Assembly: GCF_005405425.1 (NCBI RefSeq)
Contig: NZ_BJEA01000020.1
Location: 1 to 51,525, forward strand
Origin: Lactiplantibacillus modestisalitolerans
GTDB lineage: Bacteria; Bacillota; Bacilli; Lactobacillales; Lactobacillaceae
Length of the DNA: 51,525 nt
Reading direction: 5' to 3'
Shown here piece by piece: positions 1-7,865 of the stretch; the stretch's first letter is position 1, and every line of letters begins with the position of its first letter. Below the pieces are notes generated by a model. The model saw only the letters and a list, made by a program, of their open reading frames with translations. It was not told the origin of the DNA and made no database searches. A program made the translations under genes and the position numbers.

Positions 1-27
1 GGTGCATTGCCTAAACGTTTTCGGATA

Positions 28-52
28 GAACCTGTTTAGTTGCAGGTTTTTA
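28..52 (+). terminator. Intrinsic terminator of a gene left of the window
   Basis: The inverted repeat AACCTG/CAGGTT has an 8-base loop and is followed directly by a T run. It probably ends a transcript coming from the left edge. Confidence 0.6.
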
Positions 53-68
53 CGCCGAAGCCCGTTAC

Positions 69-97
69 TTTAGTGACAGGAGAGTTCACGCTAGAAT
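69..97 (+). promoter_or_regulatory. Possible promoter of the histidine phosphatase pair
   Basis: A TAGAAT -10 lies at 92-97, with a weak TTTAGT -35 at 69-74 and a 17-base spacer. It follows the terminator at 28-52 and precedes the RBS at 130-134. The -35 match is poor. Confidence 0.35.
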
Positions 98-141
98 AGG
101 AACATATTGCACTATTTAACAAAGTTATGAGGAGAAAATTA

Positions 142-798
142 ATGGCAACCTTTTCCGTTTACATGATTCGTCACGGACAAACTTACTTCAATAAATACCG
201 CCGGATGCAGGGCTGGAGTGATTCACCCCTCACTACCGTCGGGGAAAACGACGCCCGAAACGCGGGCAAAATGCTCAGCGATATCAAATTTGACGCCGCC
301 TACGCAAGCGACATGACCCGGGCGATGCGGACCGCCAAATTATTATTACCCGCCAGCGGTAACGGCGACTTAAGCGTTCAACCGCTCGCAGCTTTCCGGG
401 AGGCCTTCTACGGTTACTTCGAAGGGGACGATACGTCGCAGACCTGGTTCGAAGTCGGGGCCCCGCACCAAGCGCCCAGCCTTTCTGAGATTATTGCCAA
501 GTACGGGATTGAAAAGGCCAAGGACTTCTGTAAGGAAGCCGACCCGTTTCACTCCGCCGAAAACAACGCCGAGTTCTGGGAACGCGTTAACGGGGGGTTA
601 GCAACCTTGCGCGCCAAACAACACGCCGGCGACAAGGTGCTGCTCGTTAGCCACGGCAACACGATTTACAGCATCGCCGCTAAGTTTGCAGACTTAAGCT
701 CGCCCGACCGGCCCCAAAACGGCAGCGTCACTAAGTTCACCATTAGTGATGATACCGTTACATTGGACTACTTTGGGCGTAAAGACCACCTCGACTAA
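142..798 (+). CDS. Histidine phosphatase (phosphoglycerate mutase-like), copy 1
   Basis: This is a cytoplasmic enzyme of the histidine phosphatase superfamily, which forms a phosphohistidine intermediate. The N-terminal RHGQT motif carries the catalytic His. FREAFYGYFEG in the middle carries the acidic residue typical of the PhoE/GpmB-like group, and LLVSHGNT holds the second His. The start at 142 is chosen because AGGAG at 130-134 lies 7 bases upstream; an ATG at 127 would place that RBS inside the gene. About 218 residues is usual for the family. It is followed after 17 bases by a paralogue with the same architecture, so the two are probably cotranscribed. The substrate cannot be deduced: phosphoglycerate, sugar phosphates and broad-specificity phosphatase activity are all possible. 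Confidence 0.88.
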   Translation: MATFSVYMIRHGQTYFNKYRRMQGWSDSPLTTVGENDARNAGKMLSDIKFDAAYASDMTRAMRTAKLLLPASGNGDLSVQPLAAFREAFYGYFEGDDTSQTWFEVGAPHQAPSLSEIIAKYGIEKAKDFCKEADPFHSAENNAEFWERVNGGLATLRAKQHAGDKVLLVSHGNTIYSIAAKFADLSSPDRPQNGSVTKFTISDDTVTLDYFGRKDHLD

Positions 799-815
799 GT
801 TAGGAGAACCGATCA

Positions 816-1490
816 ATGGCACAATTTTCAATCTACTTTGTCCGGCACGGGCAAACCTTTTTCAACTTATATAACCGCATGCAGGGCTGGTCGGACTCGC
901 CCCTAACCGCGTACGGCCGCGAAATCGCAACTGGTGTCGGCCAAGCGCTCAAGGGCGACCACTTCGACGCCTACTACGCTAGCGATTCCAAGCGAGCCAT
1001 CGACACCGCCCACTTGATTCAGGCGGCCCAGGGCGTCGATCAACCGCTAACTAGTCTAATGAACTTCCGGGAAGTCTTCTACGGCTACTTTGAAGGCGAA
1101 GACTCCAGCCGAGCCTGGTCACTGGTGGGCCACGAATTTGGCGTTGCCAGTCTCCACGAGCTGCTCGACCACGTTAGTTTACCCGAAACCCGCGACATCA
1201 TGCGGGCCATCGACCCGTGGCACGAAGCCGAAGACGACCAGCTTTACTGGGAACGGCTTAACCAGGGCTTTAACTACCTAAAAGCCCACCACGACCATCA
1301 CGAAAAAATCATGGTTGTGAGTCACGGCACGACCATTCGGAGCATCGTCAACCACTTTGCCCCCGAAATCGACATCACGGTCGGGCCCAAAAACGGGAGC
1401 GTCACCCGCGTCGAAGTTGATGGTGACCAAATCAAAGTCGTTGATTACGCCCACGAACTCGTGACGACGACGGCTAACCAACACCTTTAA
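816..1490 (+). CDS. Histidine phosphatase (phosphoglycerate mutase-like), copy 2
   Basis: This is a paralogue of the preceding gene, with the motifs in the same order: VRHGQTFFN, the MQGWSDSPLT block, FREVFYGYFEGED and MVVSHGTT. The long identical blocks (RMQGWSDSPLT, FYGYFEG) indicate tandem duplication with divergence between the motifs. The start at 816 has TAGGAG at 801-806. The gene ends just before a strong intrinsic terminator at 1507-1550, which closes the two-gene unit. It is a phosphatase or mutase by family; the exact substrate is unknown. The C-terminal tail differs from copy 1, so substrate preference may differ. Confidence 0.88.
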   Translation: MAQFSIYFVRHGQTFFNLYNRMQGWSDSPLTAYGREIATGVGQALKGDHFDAYYASDSKRAIDTAHLIQAAQGVDQPLTSLMNFREVFYGYFEGEDSSRAWSLVGHEFGVASLHELLDHVSLPETRDIMRAIDPWHEAEDDQLYWERLNQGFNYLKAHHDHHEKIMVVSHGTTIRSIVNHFAPEIDITVGPKNGSVTRVEVDGDQIKVVDYAHELVTTTANQHL

Positions 1491-1506
1491 GCTAATCCGT
1501 AACATC

Positions 1507-1550
1507 AAACGCTCCGCCACAAGCTAAGTCCTTGTAGCGGAGCGTTTTTT
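1507..1550 (+). terminator. Intrinsic terminator of the histidine phosphatase pair
   Basis: The stem AACGCTCCGC.../...GCGGAGCGTT has an inner ACAAG/CTTGT extension and is followed by six T. Confidence 0.85.
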
Positions 1551-1554
1551 AGGC

Positions 1555-1937
1555 TCTATACTAATTGATGTTGAGGTTGCCGCCAGCAACGGGTGTAACC
1601 GGGTGGCTGGAACACTGCGGGCATCGATTTGAGCTCACTCAGAAACCCACTGAGCAATCTCAAATCCGAGCCTTATTCTAAGCCGGAAGCACCCCACTTC
1701 CAGCTAAGAATAATTTCGCAGTTGAGCCATGGTTACACCCGCTGCTGGCTAGACTGGCTTTTATATTGAGTCTCACGGGTTACTCTAGTAAGTCTTAATT
1801 AATGAAGCTAATTCCGCAGAACGGTTACTAAATTTAACATAATCTTGCTTGCTATTTTACTAGTTACGACGAATTGACTGAAAATTCAATTGGTAGCCTT
1901 CTTAGCAAATCAACACCAAATATCATAGACCCGTTTT
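1555..1937 (+). repeat. Family I MITE-like element, copy A
   Basis: This copy fills the gene-free stretch between the phosphatases and the SMR gene. It is nearly identical over about 375 bases to 41506-41880. Imperfect terminal inverted repeats are present: TTGATGTTGA on the left, TCAACACCAA on the right. Internally, CCAGCAACGGGTGTAACC (1583-1600) pairs with 1731-1748, and two inner hairpins are present, around GATTTGAG...CTCAAATC and CCGGAAG...CTTCCAG. No transposase is encoded, and no coding sequence is evident. Confidence 0.8.
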
Positions 1938-1952
1938 TTATGCATAACGACC

Positions 1953-2273
1953 CTAAGACGCACTCGTCAGCTTGATCCCGATAATCCCAACGACTAGCAT
2001 TACGATGAAGACCCAGGTTAGCGGCGCAATCGAATCCTTAAAAAAGATTAACCCCACTAAAATCGCCCCAACCGCCCCAATCCCAGTCCAAATTGGGTAC
2101 GCGATGCTCAGCGGCAAGTGCTTGGTCGCTAAGGCCAAAAAACCAAAACTAAAAAGCATGCCAACGATGGTCGCCAGCGAATAACCCAAGTGACTAAACC
2201 CCGCACTCAACTTCATCATTGTCGCCCAAACAACCTCAAAGATTCCAGCAACGACTAAATAAACCCACGTCAT
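1953..2273 (-). CDS. SMR-family transporter, SugE/Gdx type
   Basis: This is a four-helix small multidrug resistance protein of about 106 residues. The sequence carries the family glutamate in helix 1 (IFEVVWA) and the block HLPLSIAYPIWTGIGAVGA, which resembles SugE/Gdx guanidinium exporters more than EmrE/QacE drug exporters. Such proteins act as antiparallel dimers exchanging a cation for protons. The start at 2273 is chosen because AAAGGATG precedes it; the upstream in-frame residues would be read through a terminator stem. It lies only about 30 bases after a terminator on its own strand, leaving no room for a separate promoter, so expression probably depends on read-through. A two-gene SMR pair is not seen. 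Confidence 0.85.
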   Translation of the reverse strand: MTWVYLVVAGIFEVVWATMMKLSAGFSHLGYSLATIVGMLFSFGFLALATKHLPLSIAYPIWTGIGAVGAILVGLIFFKDSIAPLTWVFIVMLVVGIIGIKLTSAS

Positions 2274-2302
2274 GAAAAAACATCCTTTCAACCGCAACCA
2301 AA

Positions 2303-2369
2303 AAAGCCGGCCAACGTTCACGGCTTCCACGATGACCTAAGGAAGCCGCCCGTTGTCCGGCGACAATTG
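2303..2369 (-). promoter_or_regulatory. Leader terminator / candidate riboswitch ahead of the SMR gene
   Basis: On the minus strand GCCGGACAACG pairs with CGTTGGCCGGC (one mismatch), enclosing an inner GGCTTCC/GGAAGCC hairpin, and is followed by TTTTTT. The T run ends about 30 bases before the SMR start. It may simply end the upstream NUDIX transcript, but its position suggests conditional termination. The sequence does not match my memory of the guanidine-I, -II or -III consensus. Confidence 0.6.
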
Positions 2370-2415
2370 CGATATTTTTATTTAACTTCTACCCTAACAA
2401 ATGCCCGCCTCAACG

Positions 2416-2859
2416 TCAATCTGATTGCCCGAGCAACATCCACTTCGTCAGGGGCGTCAACGGTTGCGGCAACTCGTCCAAGTCGAAGAAGGCCGCGGTA
2501 CTAGTCTCATCCGTCGCCTGCACCAACTGACCACCGGTTGTATTGCCGCGATAGAGCGTTGTCACGCTATCAATCACGTCCCCGTTCGGATACTGGTAGT
2601 GCATTTGCGGGCCACTGAAGACGTCGATCAGTGTTAAATCACCGACGGTCAATCCCGTTTCCTCGCGTAATTCCCGGCGGGCGGTTTGCTGGACCGTTTC
2701 CCCCGGTTCGGTGGAACCTGCTGGCAAGCCCCAGCAATGATTATCGGTCCGATAAACCAACACGATTTGACCGACCGAGTTTTGCGCCATCACGGCCGCC
2801 CCCGCCACCACTAACGGCTGGTGGCCGACCAATTGGCGTAGTTTTAAGACGTACCCCAT
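2416..2859 (-). CDS. NUDIX hydrolase
   Basis: This cytoplasmic pyrophosphohydrolase acts on a nucleoside diphosphate-linked substrate. The Nudix box is complete: G-x5-E-x7-REL-x-EE-x-GL, around GSTEPGETVQQTARRELREE. The N-terminal segment (LKLRQLVGHQPLVVAGAAVM) is usual for the lactobacillar NUDIX group annotated as NUDIX/ADP-ribose-type; the substrate is not deducible. The start at 2859 follows GGAGGA; an earlier ATG would include the RBS. It is divergent from hflX, whose promoter lies in the same short intergenic space. Its transcript runs toward the SMR gene through the terminator at 2303-2369. Confidence 0.87.
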   Translation of the reverse strand: MGYVLKLRQLVGHQPLVVAGAAVMAQNSVGQIVLVYRTDNHCWGLPAGSTEPGETVQQTARRELREETGLTVGDLTLIDVFSGPQMHYQYPNGDVIDSVTTLYRGNTTGGQLVQATDETSTAAFFDLDELPQPLTPLTKWMLLGQSD

Positions 2860-2905
2860 CGAATTCCTCCAATGCACTCAAAATTAATAATTCTAATAAA
2901 CATGG

Positions 2906-2911
2906 TATACT
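2906..2911 (+). promoter_or_regulatory. Probable -10 element of hflX
   Basis: TATACT lies 32 bases before the hflX start, ahead of the AGGAGG RBS at 2931-2936. No good -35 is visible in the AT-rich stretch upstream. Confidence 0.5.
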
Positions 2912-2942
2912 TAGGCTAACTATACCACATAGGAGGACTTCC

Positions 2943-4238
2943 ATGGCCAAAATTAATGCACAACCCATTCAAGACGTCATCATTGCCGGCATGTCCAAAA
3001 CTGTCGCCAATTACGACTACGCAATGGCCGAATTAGAAGCGCTCGTCGAAGCGAACCACATGCACGCGGCGCTCCGGATCGATCAGGGACTTGAAAAACC
3101 AAACCCCGCCACGTTCTTTGGTAAGGGCAAGGTGACCGAAATCAAGGCCGACGCCGAAGCCAACGACCTGCACATTATGGTAATCAACGCCGACCTGACC
3201 CCTAGTCAGGTGCGGAACTTAGAGGAACAAACGGGTCTGGACATCATTGACCGGACCGGTTTAATTTTAGAAATTTTCGGGAACCGCGCCCGGAGTAAAG
3301 AAGCTAAACTACAAGTCAAAATTGCTCAATTGCAGTATCAACTACCGCGGCTACGAACTAGCATCTCCAACCGCCTCGACCAACAAGCCGGTGCGGCCGC
3401 TGGGGGTGGCGGTGGCTATACCAACCGGGGTTCTGGCGAAACCCAACTCGAACTGAACCGGCGGACGATCCAGGACCGCATTAGTCACGCCAAGCACGAA
3501 TTGAAAGAACTTAACAAGGACGAACAGGTTCGGCGGGCGCAGCGTGATAAGGCCGGCTTACCGAACGTCGCCCTGGTCGGCTATACCAACTCCGGTAAAT
3601 CCACGACGATGAACGGCTTGGTTCGGTTGTTTGGTAAGGGTGACGACAAACAGGTTTTCGAAAAGAACATGCTGTTTGCCACTCTCGACACGAGCATCCG
3701 GCAGTTAACGTTCCCCGACAACAAACAGTTACTATTAAGTGACACCGTCGGCTTCGTTAGTGACTTGCCACATAACCTGATCAACGCGTTCCGCTCAACG
3801 TTATCCGAAGCCGCGAACGCCGACCTCCTGATTCAAGTAATCGACTACGCGGATCCGCATTACAAAGAAATGATGGCCACGACGGAAAAGACCTTGAAGG
3901 AAATCGGCGTCCACGACGTACCGATGATCTACGCCTTCAACAAGGCCGACTTAACCGAAGCCAACTACCCGAACCAGCAAGATGATCAGTTGATTTACGC
4001 TGCTAGGGACGAAGCGTCATTGCAAGCGTTAACGAAGATGATCAAGGAGCAGGTCTTCCAAGGCTACGTCACCAACACCTTGTTAATTCCGTTCAGCGAT
4101 GGCGACGTGGTGGCTTACTTAAACGACCACGCCAACATTTTAAAAACGGACTACCTCGCAACGGGAACCCAGCTAACGGTGGAACTCAACGCCGTCGATG
4201 CGCAACGGTTTGCGAATTACGTGGTGACGCCCGCGTAG
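2943..4238 (+). CDS. hflX: GTPase HflX
   Basis: HflX is a ribosome-associated translational GTPase that splits stalled or stress-inactivated 70S ribosomes. In order, the sequence shows the N-terminal HflX domain, then the glycine-rich linker (AGGGGGYTNRGSGETQLELNRR) and helical arm, then the G domain with P-loop GYTNSGKS at about residues 213-220, DTVGF (G3) and NKAD (G4), and a short C-terminal domain. At 431 residues it has the normal length. The start is ATG 2943, with AGGAGG 6 bases upstream; a longer upstream reading has no RBS and overlaps the divergent NUDIX gene. It is monocistronic, ending at a terminator within 4262-4316. Confidence 0.95.
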   Translation: MAKINAQPIQDVIIAGMSKTVANYDYAMAELEALVEANHMHAALRIDQGLEKPNPATFFGKGKVTEIKADAEANDLHIMVINADLTPSQVRNLEEQTGLDIIDRTGLILEIFGNRARSKEAKLQVKIAQLQYQLPRLRTSISNRLDQQAGAAAGGGGGYTNRGSGETQLELNRRTIQDRISHAKHELKELNKDEQVRRAQRDKAGLPNVALVGYTNSGKSTTMNGLVRLFGKGDDKQVFEKNMLFATLDTSIRQLTFPDNKQLLLSDTVGFVSDLPHNLINAFRSTLSEAANADLLIQVIDYADPHYKEMMATTEKTLKEIGVHDVPMIYAFNKADLTEANYPNQQDDQLIYAARDEASLQALTKMIKEQVFQGYVTNTLLIPFSDGDVVAYLNDHANILKTDYLATGTQLTVELNAVDAQRFANYVVTPA

Positions 4239-4261
4239 GTTATCTTAAAAACTAACTGCCT

Positions 4262-4316
4262 CATTCATACGGGTACTACTGCGACTTTATCCCATTTAGG
4301 ATAAGGTCGCTTTTTG
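4262..4316 (+). terminator. hflX terminator, a truncated family II end
   Basis: GACTTTATCC...GGATAAGGTC is followed by a T run. The sequence, including the CATTCAT and ACTACTGCGAC flanks, resembles the terminal hairpin of the family II modules at 16653, 27541 and 51200, so this terminator is probably a remnant of that repeat. Confidence 0.7.
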
Positions 4317-4508
4317 TCCTCAACTGACAATGGTCAAAACGTGCACTACAAGTTAGCCGACCCTTAGCACGGGCTCATTTTTTGACGATGACTTTAAAAA
4401 TTAGTTACGCTTATCTCGCCACCCTAACAAGTTACCGCCAGCCATTGTATCCTAATAGTAGTCAGCCCATTATCCATTAACTTTAAAAGATTGCGAGGTC
4501 TCCTAATA

Positions 4509-5051
4509 TTGCTTACCCACCGCCCAATTACCACTCACCAACCCTACTATTCACAAGTTTGCCAAACGATGCGTGAAGCCTTTCCACCAGCTGAGCTAGC
4601 CCCCATGTGGCTGCTCAACTTATTTGCCCACCGAAAAGCGGTTCATTTTAGTGCCTTTTTTGACCACGATCAATTCTGTGGCTTATGTTATTACTTTGAA
4701 AGTCAAAACCACGTTTTGATTGCTTTTCTCGCCGTTAACTCACAAGCCAGGGGGCACGGTTACGGGAGTCAGATTTTAGACGCCGTCAAGCACCAGACAA
4801 TGGGCAAAACCATCGTGCTTAGCGCTGAAGCCCGTGACGCCAGTGCTCCCAACGCACTACAACGGGAAAAGCGATTCCACTTTTACCAACAAAATGGCAT
4901 TTTTGAAACTGGCCACTCATTTAAAGAGGGCGGCGTCCGCTACGCACTTTTAGCTAGCCGCGCTACTAATGTCAAAACTTATCACGCCCTATTACGACAG
5001 CTTTTATTGGGGTTAGGCAGTAAACGAACTGGCACCTCACCAGCAAAGTAA
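4509..5051 (+). CDS. GNAT-family N-acetyltransferase
   Basis: This is an acetyl-CoA-dependent acyltransferase of unknown substrate. GNAT motif A is visible as VNSQARGHGYGSQIL (the R/Q-x-x-G-x-G/A pyrophosphate loop), preceded by the strand LIAFLAV, and motif B follows around FHFYQQNGIFETG. The best start is TTG 4509 (MLTHRPITTH), with GAGGT at 4494-4498; TTG 4491 is an alternative in the same frame. The protein is about 180 residues, normal for the family. It stands alone, with a terminator downstream. The start choice is uncertain because both candidates are TTG. Confidence 0.8.
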   Translation: MLTHRPITTHQPYYSQVCQTMREAFPPAELAPMWLLNLFAHRKAVHFSAFFDHDQFCGLCYYFESQNHVLIAFLAVNSQARGHGYGSQILDAVKHQTMGKTIVLSAEARDASAPNALQREKRFHFYQQNGIFETGHSFKEGGVRYALLASRATNVKTYHALLRQLLLGLGSKRTGTSPAK

Positions 5052-5103
5052 CGTTGCCCCCTCATATGTATAACTAAATCAACATTGCTTCTCCCAACTA
5101 CAA

Positions 5104-5153
5104 AACGCCCGCTTTCCCAGTTCATAATTGAATTAGGAAAACGGGCGTGCTTT
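5104..5153. terminator. Bidirectional terminator
   Basis: ACGCCCG...TTTCC pairs with GGAAA...CGGGCGT around a long loop and is followed by TTTTT. It separates the converging GNAT and TauE/SafE genes. Confidence 0.75.
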
Positions 5154-5163
5154 TTCAATTAGC

Positions 5164-6045
5164 TTAATCAAATTGATGTTTCTTCCGCGTAGCCGCCCGC
5201 CATAACGACCCGGCCGTCCAAAGACTAACAATGACGATTAGCCAGCTCAACGCCGTCAGTGATAACGACTTCACGACGGTTGCCGCTAGCACGACGCCGA
5301 CCATCCCGCCTAAAATAATGCCGAACAGACCGCGATAATCCACCCGGTCGTGGCGAATAAAATTAAAGGCCGAAACCGGCATCAATAACGCGCAGGATAA
5401 CATCATAATGGGAAAGGCCGCTAACGGTGTTAAGCCCAAGAAGTAGACCATCACCATGCAGGGCGCGTATAAGCCGACCCCCGCGGCCATCAGCAAGCCT
5501 AAGATGAAATTACCGACCGTCCCCAATACGAGCGTCCAACCGTGTAAGCCGGTTGCCTGGTTGCTTGCGCCTAATAAACTAATCCATCCCATTAGTTTGG
5601 CCGCCATCAGCAACGCCGTCAAGACTAACGCGGTCGCCATAATTAACTGTACGCGTCGTTGATTTAATTTAGTCATGACCTCACTGCCAACTAACGCGCC
5701 GAGGGTGGCGGCCAAAACGAGACTAATCAGGGTTGCAGCTTCCACCCGTACGGCGGTCACGAAAAAAAGGGCTTCAACCGCGGTCGGGATGGCGTGCATC
5801 GTATTCAGGGTGCCGGGGAGCTGCCGCTCATCCTTCAAGTAATGACTCGCCTGAAAAATGGCGGTCGACGTGACGAAGCTGCCGACACCCAACGTATCTA
5901 AAAAGTCAGTTAAAGCGCCAATGCCCAGGCCCGCGCCAAAACTGTGGTCCACGATTGCGACTTGGTGTTGCCGAGCACCAATTAGCAAGCGACCCAAAAG
6001 GCCCCCACTGATGATAATCAGTAGGAGTACAATTCCTGTTACCAT
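5164..6045 (-). CDS. Sulfite exporter TauE/SafE family permease
   Basis: This is a polytopic membrane protein of 293 residues with about eight hydrophobic helices in two repeats. The N-terminal half contains GALTDFLDTLGVGSF and the second half contains the related GVGLYAPCMVMVYFLGL, the duplicated G-x-D/A-x-hydrophobic pattern of TauE/SafE (DUF81) transporters. Members move organosulfur compounds, sulfite or other anions; the substrate here is unknown. ATG 6045 follows GAGGAA. It is monocistronic and divergent from the APC permease. The C-terminus ends in a basic tail (RAATRKKHQFD). Confidence 0.85.
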   Translation of the reverse strand: MVTGIVLLLIIISGGLLGRLLIGARQHQVAIVDHSFGAGLGIGALTDFLDTLGVGSFVTSTAIFQASHYLKDERQLPGTLNTMHAIPTAVEALFFVTAVRVEAATLISLVLAATLGALVGSEVMTKLNQRRVQLIMATALVLTALLMAAKLMGWISLLGASNQATGLHGWTLVLGTVGNFILGLLMAAGVGLYAPCMVMVYFLGLTPLAAFPIMMLSCALLMPVSAFNFIRHDRVDYRGLFGIILGGMVGVVLAATVVKSLSLTALSWLIVIVSLWTAGSLWRAATRKKHQFD

Positions 6046-6152
6046 TCAAATTCCTCACTCTCTTCACATTCCTTTTGCATTATACGCGCCTTTACTGGTC
6101 ACGCCAAAATAATCTGATTGGCTGCCTTAATATAAATATTTTTATAAAAAGC

Positions 6153-6169
6153 GAACATTGGTGAACATT
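6153..6169 (+). repeat. Direct heptamer repeat between divergent permeases
   Basis: GAACATT occurs twice in tandem (6153-6159 and 6163-6169), 108 bases upstream of the TauE start. It could be a regulator site; no regulator can be named. Confidence 0.3.
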
Positions 6170-6266
6170 CTAACGGTCAGCACCCGTTTTATCGAACTTT
6201 CAAAAGATTATATTATGATTAGTTCGGATTTTAATGCAAAAAGTCGCTTTTCAGCCGTTTTTTTGA

Positions 6267-6295
6267 TTGTCAGCACCCCTAATCTCTGGTATGCT
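6267..6295 (+). promoter_or_regulatory. Promoter of the APC permease
   Basis: TTGTCA (6267-6272), a 17-base spacer and TATGCT (6290-6295). The transcript would have a 5' leader of about 105 bases before the start at 6409. Confidence 0.7.
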
Positions 6296-6408
6296 AAGTG
6301 CAATCATTTAGCATTTGCATTTACCGCCGTGGAACACGAGCCAAAGCGGGTCGTGAATGTCTATTTCGGTCGGGCAGTCGGCCACTTGAAAGTGAGGAAC
6401 TATTTTTC

Positions 6409-7734
6409 ATGCAAAATGCAAAGCAGGAACCGGCCTTAAACCGCTCGCTCGGGTTTTGGTCGGCGTTATCACTCGTCGTTGGCACGGTCATTGGTTCGGG
6501 GATTTTCTTTAAACAATCCTCCGTTCTCGATAGCGCCGGGTCCCCCGGAATGGCACTGTTAGCCTGGTTACTCGGGGGTCTAATCACCCTGACGGCCGGG
6601 TTAACCATCGCTGAAGTCGGTGCGCAAATGCCGCATACCGGCGGCCTCTACGTTTATATGGAAGAAATTTACGGTAAACTGTGGGGCTTCTTATCCGGCT
6701 GGATGCAAATCGCGGTTTACGGCCCGGCAATCATCGCGTCAATCGCGGCCTACCTTGGCATCCTACTCGTCGGCTTTTTCAATTTAAGTAGCGGCTGGCA
6801 GGCACCGTTGGCAATCGGCGTCATCGTTCTAATTGGGATTCTCAACATGTTTGAAAATCGCTGGGGCGCGGCCTTCCAGATTGCGACGACCCTCGGTAAG
6901 TTGCTCCCAATTGCCGCCATCATCATCTTTGGCCTGTTTTTTGGGAATCAAAACGCGTTCGGGCAGACGTTGCAAACCGTCAGCCAATCGACCGGTAATT
7001 TTGGGGTCGCGGTTCTAGCCACTTTATTCGCCTACGATGGTTGGATTTTAGTTGCGAACCTGGGTGGCGAAATCAAGAACCCGCAAAAGCTCCTACCACA
7101 AGCCATTATTCTGGGAATTTCCCTCGTACTGGTCGCGTACACGCTGGTCAGTTACGGTTTTCTGCACTTCATTCCCGCCGAAACGATTCACAAACTCGGC
7201 CAACAAACGCCGGTCTACTTTGCCAACGCGGCCTTCGGGACGATTGGTGGCCGATTATTAAACATCGGAATCATTGTTTCGATGGTGGGGTGTTTAAACG
7301 GGAAAATCATGACCTTCCCGCGCATCGTTTACGCAATGGCCGACCATAACCAGTTGCCCTTTTCAAAGCAACTGAGCTACTTAAACAAAAAGTCGCACGA
7401 ACCAGTCGTGGCGACGCTCTCAATTTTAGCCTACGCCAGTTTGATGATTATTTTCTTCAACCCGGACCGGCTATCCGACCTATGTATTTTCACGGTCTAC
7501 TGCTTCTACGTTGCAACTTTCGTAGGCGTTTTCCTCCTACGTAAACGGCATCAGGGCCGGGTACGGCCGTTCTCGACGCCGGGCTTCCCGGTAACGCCGT
7601 TGGTCGCAATTATTGGCGCGCTCTTCGTGATCATTAGCGAAATCGGTATGGATTTGCCAGGTGTGCTCCTCTCCCTCGTGATCGTGGCGGTGGGGATTCC
7701 CGTTTATTATTGGAAGCAACGTCAGGCGGCGTAA
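6409..7734 (+). CDS. APC-family amino acid permease, SteT/LAT-like
   Basis: This integral membrane amino acid transporter has 441 residues and about 12 helices. Helix 1 carries the APC substrate-binding loop GTVIGSGIFF; TIAEVGAQMPHTGGLYVYMEE is the conserved helix 2-3 region, and FAYDGWILVANLGGEIKNPQK is the helix 6 region. The overall pattern resembles serine/threonine exchangers (SteT) and LAT-type transporters. ATG 6409 is chosen because GTGAGGAAC lies just upstream; a longer frame from 6298 begins inside the leader and has no RBS. It is monocistronic, followed by a short family I element and a bidirectional terminator. The substrate is inferred only at the level of neutral amino acids. 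Confidence 0.9.
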   Translation: MQNAKQEPALNRSLGFWSALSLVVGTVIGSGIFFKQSSVLDSAGSPGMALLAWLLGGLITLTAGLTIAEVGAQMPHTGGLYVYMEEIYGKLWGFLSGWMQIAVYGPAIIASIAAYLGILLVGFFNLSSGWQAPLAIGVIVLIGILNMFENRWGAAFQIATTLGKLLPIAAIIIFGLFFGNQNAFGQTLQTVSQSTGNFGVAVLATLFAYDGWILVANLGGEIKNPQKLLPQAIILGISLVLVAYTLVSYGFLHFIPAETIHKLGQQTPVYFANAAFGTIGGRLLNIGIIVSMVGCLNGKIMTFPRIVYAMADHNQLPFSKQLSYLNKKSHEPVVATLSILAYASLMIIFFNPDRLSDLCIFTVYCFYVATFVGVFLLRKRHQGRVRPFSTPGFPVTPLVAIIGALFVIISEIGMDLPGVLLSLVIVAVGIPVYYWKQRQAA

Positions 7735-7746
7735 TCACTTAAATTA

Positions 7747-7811
7747 ATGGTTCGATATCAATTGGTGTTAAGCCTGCCGCCAGCAGATTAACACCCTGTA
7801 TCATAAAACCA
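7747..7811 (+). repeat. Family I, miniature internally deleted copy
   Basis: Only the ends survive: GGTTCGATATCAATTGGTG on the left and a matching inverted end (TTAACACCCTGTATC...AAAACC) on the right, with about 20 bases between. This short form shows that the terminal repeats define the element. Confidence 0.6.
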
Positions 7812-7820
7812 ATTAAATTT

Positions 7821-7862
7821 AAAAGATCCGGTCAACGAAGGACAGTTGACCGGATCTTTCTA
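7821..7862. terminator. Bidirectional terminator
   Basis: AAAGATCCGGTCAAC/GTTGACCGGATCTTT is a perfect 15-bp stem lying between the converging APC and FNT genes. Confidence 0.9.
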
Positions 7863-7865
7863 TTT

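Noticed and set aside
2303-2369. Guanidine-III riboswitch
   Set aside because: CCGGAC occurs, but the pseudoknot partner and the GGTCAGGACAAGACGG-like segment are not present.
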